In this document: one piece after another, positions 22,701 to 33,942 of the stretch
How the letters are laid out: each line of letters begins with the position of its first letter
How positions within the stretch are numbered: the stretch's first letter is position 1
Source of the DNA: Mactra quadrangularis
Lineage: Eukaryota > Mollusca > Bivalvia > Venerida > Mactridae
Reading direction: 5' to 3'
NCBI GenBank assembly: GCA_025267735.1
Contig: CM046304.1
Location: forward strand, 4,464,001-4,528,000
DNA length: 64,000 bases
Position numbers and translations under genes: made by a program
Notes under the pieces: generated by a model
The model's database searches: none
The model's input: only the letters and a program-made list of their open reading frames with translations
Told to the model about the DNA's origin: nothing

Positions 22701-25700
22701 TGTTAGTGTATTGTTTTTGTATTGTTTTCAATTGAGTTTTTATATTTCAAGTTCATTGGACCTACATCATTCACATTTCATTATAAGACTTAATTTTACA
22801 TTTGTTTTTATTTATTTGGTACTAAAAGTTGTTGTCCTGAATATTATAACATGATGCCACAAGATGTATACTGACACGCAAAAAACCTATACACTCAGTA
22901 AAATACAAATTCACATAAAACGTTTAATTCAGTGTAGGTATGTTTGGTATCATTCTTTAGTTAAATATATTTCCCACACATCTATGTAAATTTCATTTAA
23001 AGAAAGAGGGACGAAAAGTAAAAGTTGCAGACGCTCTTTGTTTTTCTTTTTTGTATTAACTTAGGAAAAGAGTTTAATATTGTGATTATTCATCAATATC
23101 TGTTATGTCCACCATGTCTACGGATCACGGCAAGCAATCATAAACGCATAGACCTGCCGTAACGTCTAATGACGTCGATGGGATTATTAAACTATTTTCC
23201 TACGTTAATACAAACAAATAAAAACAAAGAACGTCTGTAGCTTTTATGTTTCGTCCACCTCTCTTAAAACGTTAATTTTGCTTAAGATATTAACTGAAAT
23301 TTACATAGACATGTGGAAAATAGATTTTTTTAAAGAATGATATCGAACATACCTATATTGAATTAAACTTTGTATGTGAATTTTGTATTTTACTTAGTGT
23401 ATAGTTGTTTTTTTGCGTGTCAGAATATATTCTAAACTTAGTCAAGAGAAAAGTAAGGCTTGTCAACCTGCCCAAACAGTGGCGAAACCTATGATATCGA
23501 TCATCGACTTCACTATCAGAGAGGGACATTCGTCTTAATGAAGACACTGCAGTCACTTAACATTTAACTTACTTGGGCACAGTTCAAGCAGTGTCTATGC
23601 CAAACTATGAAGTCATGCATTTATGTCATCGGTGTTTAAATGCTGAAATTAGATATCAGCAAAACGACATTTATTTTCAATTTAAGTCTATTTCTACGAT
23701 TTCAATTCTTAATTTTACCAGTATTTGTCCATTTAAGGTTGCACACGTGGTTATAGAGGAACATAAAGGGAAGCTACTACCAATCAGACTCAAACTTGCT
23801 GAGATGTGTGAAAAATACTCGGAGCACGCCGATGTGTACGAAAAGAAGGACGATATAAAGGTATGTTAAGCTCGTGGCAAAATTTCAAGAATCTCAGAGT
23901 TGCATGTTTTAAGCTGCTCTTCCCAGATTTCTATTTGAATAACAAATTTCCTTACCATGGACAATTTGACTAGCATAATCTCATGAATATGCATGAGGCA
24001 GGGAAGACCAATCTTATTCCAATGAAAAAACATGTTACAATTAAATATTCTTCAATAACAATGACGTTATACTGGGATTTTCTTACTTAAAATGGAAACC
24101 AACGCACATGTTTATTTTCTCATTTTGAATTAAATGGTAAACCAAACCTTATATATGAAACTTAATTTCATTGGCTAGTTTTCCGCAGTGCTTTCCTAGC
24201 GGAACTAGTGAAACTATCTCATTAATTATTCATGATTACGAGATTTTCCTAACGAAATGGCCCACGGTATATAACGCAGCATAACCGACGATGCATGACA
24301 AGGTATTTATTGTTGCAGATGATATGGAGCAAACTTGTTGGGAACTTTTGGGCAATACGTCCTATGACTGATGAGATGATTCAGTATGCCAGTAGTGACG
24401 TCACTGCACTTATACCGGAAGTGTATAACACCCAGAAAAGGTAATGTATCAAACATCTTAAGCCACCCAGCTAGCTCAATTGGTAGCACGCAAGTCTACG
24501 GATCGAGAGGTCCTGGGCATACTCCCGTGAAGCTTGGTAATAAAATTTTAAAGACCATTCTCTTTCCTACCACTGATTCTAAATAATGTAGAACAGTCGT
24601 CCGTCACTGACAGAAGTATGTGCCTAGTAAAGTTTTATATCCAATTCGGATAAACAAAACGTTGACTTAGTTTCTCTACGATCAATGTGTATGACTAAAG
24701 CACGAAATTAAACAGAAAGTATTGAAGAATATGATCAAAAGAAATTTCCATTTCTTGAATGGGAAAGTGATGCCCCGTGTTTAGCTAAATAAAGAATAAG
24801 TTCAGATCATCCTTCCTTCAGTACTTTTATTCAGTGATTTTATTTCTCCATCCACTAGGTATATTGAAGAGAATGGTATAGTTGACATCTATAAAGATAG
24901 AGTACTCGAAGAAATCGAATTAGACATTGATCATATACAAAAGCAAAACAGAAGGGAACGTAATAGTGAAAGACACGAGGCTGTCCTTACCAAGATGGAT
25001 GAAAAATACGCAGATCATGTATCTGTTAAGTTTGAAGATTTAACTGACCCGGATGAGGTATGTAGTTATTGTCGTCGATATTTTACCAGGGTAGTTTTTG
25101 TGTGATATGATATCTTTATTTGTATAGGTCATACATATCACGTCGATCAGTCAACCTACAAACCGTTCCTGGAAAAGCTAAATCTCTTGATTTAGCTGTT
25201 AAGCATAACTTTACAGTGTGCATACTTTTTTCAGTGACTGCTTTCTGCCCTTCGTAATGGGGCGTACAGAAGGAGGGAGAACGGCCGTAGAAATTATTCC
25301 ATGACAAACCCCCCAAAAGAGTGCCTCGATAAGTAGACTTGCGTGATACCAACTGAGCTAGCCGGGCATTGAAAGATAATAGACATATTGTTAGTACTTA
25401 CTTACTGGCGTTCGCATATACACAATTACGCCAGTATTTACGATGAAGGATGTGTATTGTCAGCTCTGGTGCAAACTTTCTGTCCAGTTTCTTGGCTTCA
25501 TGGACAAAGCTGCTTCGCTTGACCCTGTTCTTTGTATATCCTGCCAGTCTGCTTTTCATGGGGTTACCTGGGATACACTTGAACTTCTTTGCCTGAAGAA
25601 GAATCTTGGCCTGCCGTCTTTCCTGTAGAGGCTGTATACCAGTGATCTTTTCCATGAAGGCAATAGGTGTAGATTTCGTGGCACCTGTTATGATACGCAG

Positions 25701-28254
25701 AGCTTGGTTTTGTACCTTGTCTAGGGTCTGCTGGTTTGTCTTGGCTGTTGTTGCCCAAGTAGATGAACTGTACTCCATGGTGGGTCTCACTGTGGCCTGA
25801 TACATTGTCTTGAATATCTGTTCATTAGTTAGTAACCGTTTGATAATTTTAGTGACCTACTATACTTATACATGGAGTATTCTATAACTCTTTAAGAGAG
25901 GCTAATAAACTCATATTATGCTGTATAATATAAATGTTTTAAATTCACGTTGTTCTGTTATGTTCTGTTTGTATATTTTCATCGAATAACACCAGAATTC
26001 ACAGTAAAGCTGGAAAGAGCAGATATTTTTTTGTTCTGTTCTGTTCCAAATCTGTCTACTCGCGCAAGGAAGGATCAACCTATAGCTATATCAACCTAAA
26101 TGATAGCTTAGTTAACCCTTTGATCTGGACAATTTTGTTTTTCATTTTAGAGGAAGGCTGTAGAAGACAGTAAACCATCTGAAATTGAATGTTTCTCTGA
26201 CAAGATTAAAGAGTTGAAACAAGAAGCAATGGAGTTATTCCTGACAAAGCTTGAACAAGAGTTGGAAGATACAGACCAATTTAACCCGGAAAGAAACACT
26301 TGGTACAAACTTGGCGAAATCGAGCGATTTGGACGAGACAATCTTAAGGCTTTGGCATCAACACTGAGAGAGCAACTTGTGGCAATGGTTGTAGACGATT
26401 TAAGCAAAAAGTACACACCAGCCACCGATGTTTCATGTCTTAGCTCCCTTGAGCGTTCCATTTTGAATAGCATTCAGCCGCTTGGAAAAGACAAAGGAAA
26501 GATCCCAGAAACAGTAGTACATCTACATTTCAAACTTGTTGAATCCAATTTAGATATGGATATAGAGAAACTTGATGAGGATCCAAACTACGAAATATTT
26601 GCGTCATTAGGAAAGCTATACTTTTTTATCAAAAACGGCGAGGTAGGTGCATCATTCATATTGGAATATTTTGTTTATTTAAATGAAATGACCACTGACT
26701 TCTGGTAATCAGAAGCCAAAGGGGTTATTGTTATTAGCTCATCTAGGTGTAAAATTACAATCCATGTACATTTAGGCCATGCCATATCGGAATTTTGTTA
26801 AGCGTTCGCGTACAATTTAGAGTTCTCAATCAAAATTAAAAACAAAATTGTTAATAAAACTTTCCTAAATAATTCCAATTTTCTGGGATTCGATACGATA
26901 ACTTAATTCAGAGAAAATTGTGTTCGGCAACGACGTTATTCATTGTAAGCAATTAATCATAACCGCGTCATAAATACAATATGTATTTTATGTGAAAAAC
27001 AACACAAGACATTTTAAATTAAATTCAAACAATTGTATCACAATATGGGGATGTTATTTCATTGATTTTTTATATAGATAATTCATTGCCTTTTTCGTAA
27101 AAAATGATTGGATTTTAGTTTTCGGTTAGTGTGTTTTTGTGAATAGGTACCTAGATTTGTCTAATTTGGGTTGACGCTTAACAGAATTCCAATTTGGCAT
27201 GGCCTTATTTTACTATACATGAATGCTGGCATCGAATAAATAAAACATCACTCTTTGGATGCCATTAAAGGTCACCTACTCTGATCTCATTTTGTAAGTA
27301 GAGAGTGTAATCGTTTTTATACTTAGACGCATAACACAGGGCACTTATCAACAATTTGGCTCCTCACTGGAAATAGTTCAATTTTAAGGTGTCTGAAAGG
27401 AGTATTGAAATATTGTCTATTTCATATTAAGCGATCGATATGTTTGAATTGCCTTTTTTATATACTGATGGTTCTTTTTGCGGATTCCGTACCTAAAGAT
27501 TTATAAAATCTGACATTACAGTAGATATACTTGTTTTGACCACTAGCACTTGAGTCCTTATATTCGATAAAATATTCATATTTATGCTTAAAGATAACAC
27601 AATAAAATCATTGAAGACACATGGAAAAAACGATCTCTTATAAAATATCGTATTCGAGTTACTTATTATAATAAGCCGTGGCACGACTCGAATGCGATAT
27701 ATTAGAGGGGACTGTTTTTTGTCTATGTTTCTTCAATAATTTAATTTTCATGCATAAATATGAATATTTTATCGAATATAAGGACTCCAGTGCCAGTGGT
27801 TTTAACTGTTGACCCCAACCAAATGATATGACCATTGTAGCTATAAGCATGATTAATAAATTACTTGATAAAGTTTTCTTTTGTTTATTGTGTATAGGTT
27901 CCAAAACGTGTAAAAGAGAAGGCAGCCACTCTCAAAGAGAAGGTACACAAGACCACTCTTGACTCTATTCCACGCAAGTACACTAAGGCCACTGGCGTAG
28001 ATGAACTAACTAGGACTGAAAAAGAAGTTCTCAAGGATCTACAAGTTGGAAGGAACAGGTACCATCCACCAATTGTGGAACTCCATTGGAAAGTTACGTA
28101 CGAAACTTTATGCGAAGACTTTGAACAACTGAAGACCGGCAAAAGAAGCATGAATGATGGCTTCAGGAGAAAATTGAATTTTCTCAAATCTAATTCCCAG
28201 GTACCGAGGGATCTAAAAGAAAAGGCCAAAGAAGTATTGTCTTCCTACCCGTAA
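19716..28254 (+). CDS. EXD1: EXD1-like 3'-5' exonuclease-domain protein, full copy
   Basis: Seven exons: 19716-19991, 21936-22016, 23738-23860, 24319-24440, 24859-25057, 26151-26642, 27898-28254; all GT-AG, in frame, 549 residues. The N-terminal half is an RNase D-like DEDDy domain with all four acidic residues and the Tyr: VDSEG (D35, E37), HSCSGDSAAL (D100), QYASSD (Y183, D187). NVFDTQVAHVV matches the EXD1 family, whose mammalian member is an RNA-binding adaptor in piRNA production that has lost catalytic residues; this protein could be active. The C-terminal half (exons 6-7) is charged, helical, and contains two related ~105-residue segments. A conserved acceptor (TATTTATAG|AAAA) just before the ATG suggests a 5' leader intron. 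Introns carry a hAT element, a mariner MITE, SINEs and a LINE fragment. It could instead be an Egalitarian-like relative. Confidence 0.8.
20607..21143. mobile_element. hAT-type non-autonomous element in EXD1-like intron 1
   Basis: Termini TAGTGCTGCAACGATTC and, inverted, TAGGGCTGCAACGATTC, flanked by the 8 bp duplication GTTATAAC (20599-20606 and 21144-21151). Block 2 has the unfilled site at 49939-49946. An 8 bp duplication with TAG..GCTGCAACGAT ends is the classic hAT pattern. The interior has many CGAATCGA-type short repeats and no transposase. Confidence 0.88.
21400..21830. mobile_element. Mariner-type MITE with 18 bp TIR
   Basis: CAGTATAACCTGCATTAA at the left is perfectly inverted at the right (TTAATGCAGGTTATACTG). 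A TA precedes the left end; the right flank reads TT, so one duplication base has probably mutated. A decayed copy in the same position of block 2 (about 50246-50703) shows it is older than the duplication. Confidence 0.7.
24465..24640 (+). mobile_element. SINE family 1, 3' part deleted
   Basis: A tRNA-like head (CTAGCTCAATTGGTAGC) and partial body. The block 2 copy (53452-53727) keeps about 190 bp more of the body, so this copy has an internal or 3' deletion joining CCTAGTAA directly to AGTTTTATATCC. Confidence 0.7.
25125..25368 (-). mobile_element. SINE family 1, minus orientation
   Basis: Reverse copy of the family 1 SINE; head TGCCCGGCTAGCTCAGTTGG at the right end. Also present in block 2 at 54295-54541. 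Confidence 0.75.
25397..25834 (-). mobile_element. 5'-truncated LINE fragment (C-terminal reverse transcriptase region)
   Basis: A 135-codon minus-strand frame (25805-25398) encodes the region that follows the catalytic part of non-LTR reverse transcriptases (YQATVRPTMEYSSSTWATTA, then LDKVQNQALRIITGA). It lacks the palm motifs and endonuclease, so it is dead. GTTAGTA is repeated at both sides (25390-25396 and 25828-25834), and block 2 has the single copy near 54563. It resembles Jockey-like elements. Confidence 0.8.
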
Positions 28255-28467
28255 TGAGGAAGAAATTAAACCACGTTGTCTTGAACGTTTTTTTTTTGAA
28301 ACTGTGATATATAATTCATTATATCTATTATTAGTGGAATATTTATCTATATATTCATATTTATAAATTGAAAATTTGTGTGATTGATATTTTCTTGTGT
28401 ATTTGATTGTTCTTATAATGAAACTTTGTATTTTTAATAAGTGACACATACAATGGAATGGTTCGTG

Positions 28468-30460
28468 TGGATATTCTTACTAATATTGTTTTTGTTGAAG
28501 ACAATTATTAATTATATTATTACATGTAATTTTACTAAGATGTTTTTTGTTATTTTTCTTGATATTATAGCATATCAACGTTTTGAAATTATATTTTATT
28601 TTAGTCAATTATTTTAACTATAAATTTCTTAACGTTAGGATATCAGTGTCGTGTCAATTGTTTAGTTAATTTATTGTCTATTATGTGATATATTATAATG
28701 TATATAACAGTAATTTAGTTTAATTTTATTGTACTTAATGCTATAAAATCATGAATATATTATATGTACTCGTATATGTAAGCCATTTCCTGATGTTATG
28801 GACATATTCGTTTCTTCACTTAAAATGAGTACTGTTTGTTTGTTTGGGTTTAACGGTGCATCAACACAAAAAGGTTATATCGCGCCGAAGAAATTACGGA
28901 AATATCCGATTCTTCACTTAAAATGAGTACTTTGATATTACAGAAGTTACTTATAACCTTATTTCCACAAAAAACAACACTTACCGGTTTTTGGGTTATC
29001 TGTTTCATGCATTTGCAAGTGTGCTGTCAATGTGATATTCAGCTATTTGGAATACCTCAGAGTTCTTCTACGAAATTTTGTCTCGTAGATCAGAAGTTGT
29101 AGTAACACAACATGTTATAAGTCCCGGTGAATAACTCTCTGTGAAGTAGTCCTAAAATAGTTCACACATGGACATGTGTCCAATCAAGAGTAACAAACAA
29201 TTTGCTTGCTATTCTGCCAGTAAGCTACAATACAGATTTAATAATTAGTCTTCCAATAGAATGTGGATATTCTTACTAATATCGTTTTTTTTGTTTAAGA
29301 CAATTATTAATTATATAATTACATGTAATTTTACTAAGATGTGTTTTTTTCTTGATATTATAGCATTTCAACGTTCTGAAATTATATTTTATTTTAGTCA
29401 AATATTTTAACGTTAAATTTCCTAACATTAGGATATCAGTGACGTGTCATTGTTTCATTAATTTATTATCTATAATGTGACATATTGAAATGTATATAAC
29501 AGTAATTATGTTTAATTTTATTGTACTTTATACAATAACATCATGAATATATAATACGTATATTAAAAGATAAAGCGTTTTCTTTCAATACCACCAATAC
29601 TAGCTGATGATAAGCCAATTCCTGGTGTGTTTATTTGTTTGAGTTTAACCGCGCACCGAAGAAAAAGGTTATATCGAGCCGAAGAAATATTGGACATATC
29701 CGTTTCTTCACTTAAAATGAGTACTGTGCTGTTTCAGCGACTACTCATAACCTTATTCCCACAAAAACAACACTTACCGGTTTGTGGTTTTCTAGCTTAA
29801 ATATTTGCAAGTGAGCAGTCAATGTGGTATGCAGCTATTCGAAACACCTCAGCGATCTTCTACGAAGTAATGGGCACTTTCAAAAGGCGATCGCTATGTA
29901 GCGCTTTTTAAAAGCGATTTTTTTTGTAAAATTGTTTTACGGAACGGTTTGCTTCAAGCTAGCAATTCTAATATGGCGACTCAGTCAAACAAATGTTCAG
30001 AATTGTAACAAATGAAAAATATTCTAATAAATTATCACCATGATTATTCTATTTATTCGCTTTGAAAAAAATATGCTTTTAATAAAATATATATCAGTAT
30101 TCTTGATAGGGCAGCCATTTTGAAAAAAAACAGAAGTGTTCCGAATGATTCGTCTATCGAAAAAACTTACTACGTAATGCTAGCTAGCGATTCAACTTGC
30201 TCGACCATAGCAGACGGTTCCTAGACTGTTGCTAGTTAGCGATACAAAGCGCTCGACTTTCGGAACATGCCCTTTGTCACGGAGATCAGATGTAGTAGTA
30301 ATACAACAATTTATAAGTCCCGGCGAATAACTCTCTGAGAAGTAGTCCTATAATAGTTCACACATGGACATGTGTCCAATCAAGAGTAACAAACAATTTG
30401 CTTGCTATTCTGCCAATAATCTACAATACAGCTTTAATATTAAGTCTTCCCCTCTGAAAA
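28468..30460. repeat. Local tandem duplication, ~0.8 kb unit
   Basis: Sequence from GGATATTCTTACTAATAT (28469) recurs from about 29267, in the same order and with moderate divergence, through AACAAACAATTTGCTTGCTA. The second copy is longer because it holds the 29872-30272 insertion. Confidence 0.75.
29872..30272. mobile_element. ~400 bp TIR element with AGCG-rich ends
   Basis: GGGCACTTTCAAAAGGCGAT at the left pairs imperfectly with the right end (inverted GGGCATGTTCCGAAAGTCGA), and similarity continues through the GCTA/AGCG repeats. The first unit of the local duplication lacks it. Target duplication not resolved. Confidence 0.6.
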
Positions 30461-31817
30461 TGACCATGGATTATCTACATATATATTGAAACACGTCCAG
30501 CTGTCAATTTGATACACTTGTATCATAACTCTGAAGAAAGAACTTTGGGTGCCGACGAAGCCTTGTCAAAACTATTTCATTAGAAGTACAATGTTTCACA
30601 CGTACGTCGTATTGCTGTGTAGTCCAGGCTTAAATACCAACTAATCCAAATTCCATTAAATTTACGTTTACTACGGAATCCATGCTTGAACTACTTTCCT
30701 TCCTTATGCATCGTCGGTAACCACGGTGCTTTCTTCCGTAGTAATTTATCGTGGGATAACCAACGATGTTCCTAATGCAGTTCGAGGAGTACTAGTATCT
30801 GTTTAGTTGATATTCGATGTGTTTCAAATGGTGTTCAGTTTCACGTGACTCCCACCATCCACTGCTTATTTTCTCATATACAGAACTATAGTCTGTATAT
30901 GGACATGTAAATTAGGTTGAAATATATTGTTATAATATAAAGTGATATTATAAAAGAGCCAGTCACAATTTTGGTACAATGCTAATCTTATCATTGTACA
31001 ATGTAACTCAATTTTGAAACACATGATTACATCTTAGCTTGACCACTCTCAATTCCACTTCTCTGTAACCAAGGACTCCGGGTCCATGCTGTTACCCAGT
31101 ATACTAAGTTTGCAGAATATCATTTCTAACTGAATCGAACCAACGCGGAAATAGCTGTTTAATGAGCTCTTGTACAACGTCTTAACAACTTATTTTACAA
31201 CCCTGTACTCCAGAACTTAGCTTGTGGGTAAAATGGTAGGTGTGACCGTGTCAATTCGTCATTTTCAAGGAAACATAAGCTTATGTTAGCGTTTACTACC
31301 AACTAACATTATTATAAATTAAAAAAAATGTTATCTAAAATCCTGACATTCAATGCTGGAAAACTCAAACCCAAAAAGACGAAATGGCTGAGTCGGTTAA
31401 AAAATGAAATATAACAAGAAAAGCATATTTTCTTGCTATTATTCGTTTTCTTCGCAACTGTCAAAGCATGAATAATTTCACATTGAATGCGTTTGTTAGA
31501 ATTATTGTCGTAATACAACCATGAGATTTCGAAAGTGTGTATTATGGTCGATTAAAGCTACTTACGCTGATGTTTTATCCAAGATATTTTAATAACAATT
31601 AGGCCGCTAGTACAAAAACAATGCATCCAGTCACCGTGAAATTATTCAAGCTTTCACAGTTGAGAAAAAAATGGACAATACAATGCGTGAGAATGAAAGT
31701 CAGACTGGGTTTTAAGATACTTGACATACTGAAGAATGAAATAATTATTTGAAAACACATTATTGTAGTCAAATGACAGCAACAAGAGTGGTGAAATAAT
31801 TTAAATTCGGTACAATG

Positions 31818-31942
31818 TAACAAAAAACACATGGCATTGCGGGCAATATTCAAGTTTGCGCTTCGGGCCATATACCTTCCTCAGTCTGACCAACCAGTCC
31901 GTAAACTTGCATATTGCCCGTAATGCCATGCGTTATTTGTTA
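31818..31942. repeat. Hairpin, ~43 bp arms and ~39 bp loop
   Basis: TAACAAAAAACACATGGCAT at the left end is the imperfect inverse of ATGCCATGCGTTATTTGTTA at the right, and pairing continues through ATTGCGGGCAATATTCAAGT. It may be a small MITE or a structured RNA; nothing decides. Confidence 0.55.
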
Positions 31943-32971
31943 AATATTAGACAAGTAATACGCCAGAAAAGAAATGGATCTTAGGACGTATCGTCGAGTA
32001 GCTGGTGTGCTGCGAGCGTCGTTCTCTAATTAAACAAATCACAAAGATTTGAAAATCTATAGCAATTTATTTAGTCCAAAAATTATCCAATTACACAAGA
32101 TTCCACTAAGTTGACACTGAGTTAATGATTAAATAAATCTAAATGTCACCAAGTCCGTAAAATAATTATAACAGTAAATATCACGAAGTGTAGATTTCAC
32201 GAAGTATGGTACTTCTTACTTATAAGTTCTACTTTCAATCAAAAATATTTATATTGTATGTTATATGAATGTTATACATAGAAAAAAGTTTGCTATATAT
32301 AAGCAGTCCCTCATCAGAGTAGGAAATTAACAGATGTTGGCATTAATTAGTATATTTATTCAAAACTACAAATATTATGTAATCTAGCGTCTTGATCTCT
32401 TAAGCCGACACCTTTAACTGTGATCAGACCAGGAAATATATTAAAGATATTTATTAAATGCAAATGTGACACTTGTCACAGTAAGATTATCAACTGCCAC
32501 ATGGCTAAAATGCGAAAACATAAGAAGGAAACAATATTATAATAAAGATTAACAATGCATCTTGTATAAAACAGCGACATAAAATACGTGATGAAAATCA
32601 AGATAAAGAGACAAATAAACCTGAGGTCAGTTCCTTTGTTATAACTGATTTAGTTGATTATGAATATTGTAAAATCTAGTGTAAGATTATGTGCAAAATA
32701 TATATAATAACACTTTAAACAATGTATTAAAAAAAAGAAATCCTTTCTTAAAATATATGTCATTCATATGAAAATAACAAATTTTGTATATTAAAAGAGA
32801 GACATAAAATTCACTAAATTTTTAGCGCATAATACAAGATAGTTCACAAGATCTTCTTATAAAATTGTAAAAAATCAAGATAAAGAATGATCTCACATCA
32901 TAGTGTACTGTTTTATTTCTAATGCATACTTATATGCTTGCAAATATTCCCTATGTTTATTAAGTCTAAAC

Positions 32972-32998
32972 AAGGACCCTATATTATATAGGGTCCTT
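32972..32998. repeat. Perfect palindrome, 12 bp arms
   Basis: AAGGACCCTATA, a TTA centre, and TATAGGGTCCTT. Isolated in AT-rich sequence with no gene nearby. Confidence 0.5.
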
Positions 32999-33942
32999 GG
33001 TCTATATTATAGTTGTTCCAAAAAATATAAATGATGACATTGATGTACAAAACATAATCTGCAAACACAGTGTTATAAAGCTCATTTGGGATAACACGAG
33101 ACATTGTTAGTCTGTACGTATATATTAACATGTATTTATAAAGTCGGATAGCATAACATAATACAACACAATTACTCCAAATTGACTTTTAAAAAAAAGT
33201 TTTAAAACAAGATCGGCTAATTCCATCTTAAATCAGTCAATTTTTGGAATTGTTTTCCAGGTCATCCTCTCAGATCTGCCTGAAACGTTCGACATGTACT
33301 TGTACATCAAGTTCGTGGACAAAAATGAAATATTTAGTCAGTATCTTCAGTACTTTGGAAAAACTGGCTTTTGAGTAAGAGGGGGGGGGGGGTAATTTGC
33401 AGTTACTGAAGTACCGGTTAATTGGGCTGCATTGAACCGAAAGTCACATTGAAATTTCTGCATATTTAATTAAGATCAGAGTAAGTTAACCTTCCATTTT
33501 TACCGCTACTGTAAATCTGATAGTTACGGGTAATGTTCAGTCGAAATTTTAGTTGGACACAAAAACGTCAGTAGATATCCTTATATGGATCGACACGCGA
33601 AAGTGAAGTTATATTCTTTTCCGAAGTTTTAGTTGTTCTTCGGACCAAGACAAAATAAAAGGAAAATGCCACGACGCTATGTTGCTCACGTCTGAGCTAG
33701 CCGGGTTATTTACCATAGTCCACCTGCTTTTACAGTCCAACCAGATCGCCGAAACAAGCGGGCACATGTGCAAAAAGTCTTACTCCTAGTTGTCCAATTT
33801 TTCTGAAATTCAGATAGACAAGTAGAATAAGATAACACAGTCAATTTGATTTGATGTATTTTAATTAATTATCATTGATTTTCAAATAACACACATAAGA
33901 ATTTCAAAAAATAGACCAGTTAATCATAAAATGGTTGATTAT

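Larger units (their letters stand above)
2190..26990. repeat. Segmental duplication block 1
   Basis: This block matches 33450-55712 in gene content, order and orientation and over most intergenic sequence, including introns and ancestral SINEs. The right junction is sharp: both copies read ATATGTATTTTA and then diverge (after 26990 here, after 55712 in block 2). The left junction is blurred and set only approximately. Large length differences are mostly single transposon insertions, listed separately. Confidence 0.9.
28255..33449. other. Unique region between the two blocks
   Basis: Contains the EXD1-like 3' untranslated region and no convincing gene. Features seen: a ~0.8 kb local direct duplication with a nested TIR insertion (28468-30460), a palindromic repeat at 30708-30775, a hairpin at 31818-31942, a perfect palindrome at 32972-32998 and a run of 13 or so G near 33382. 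Open frames of 60-90 codons here have no recognisable motifs and are ignored. Confidence 0.5.
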
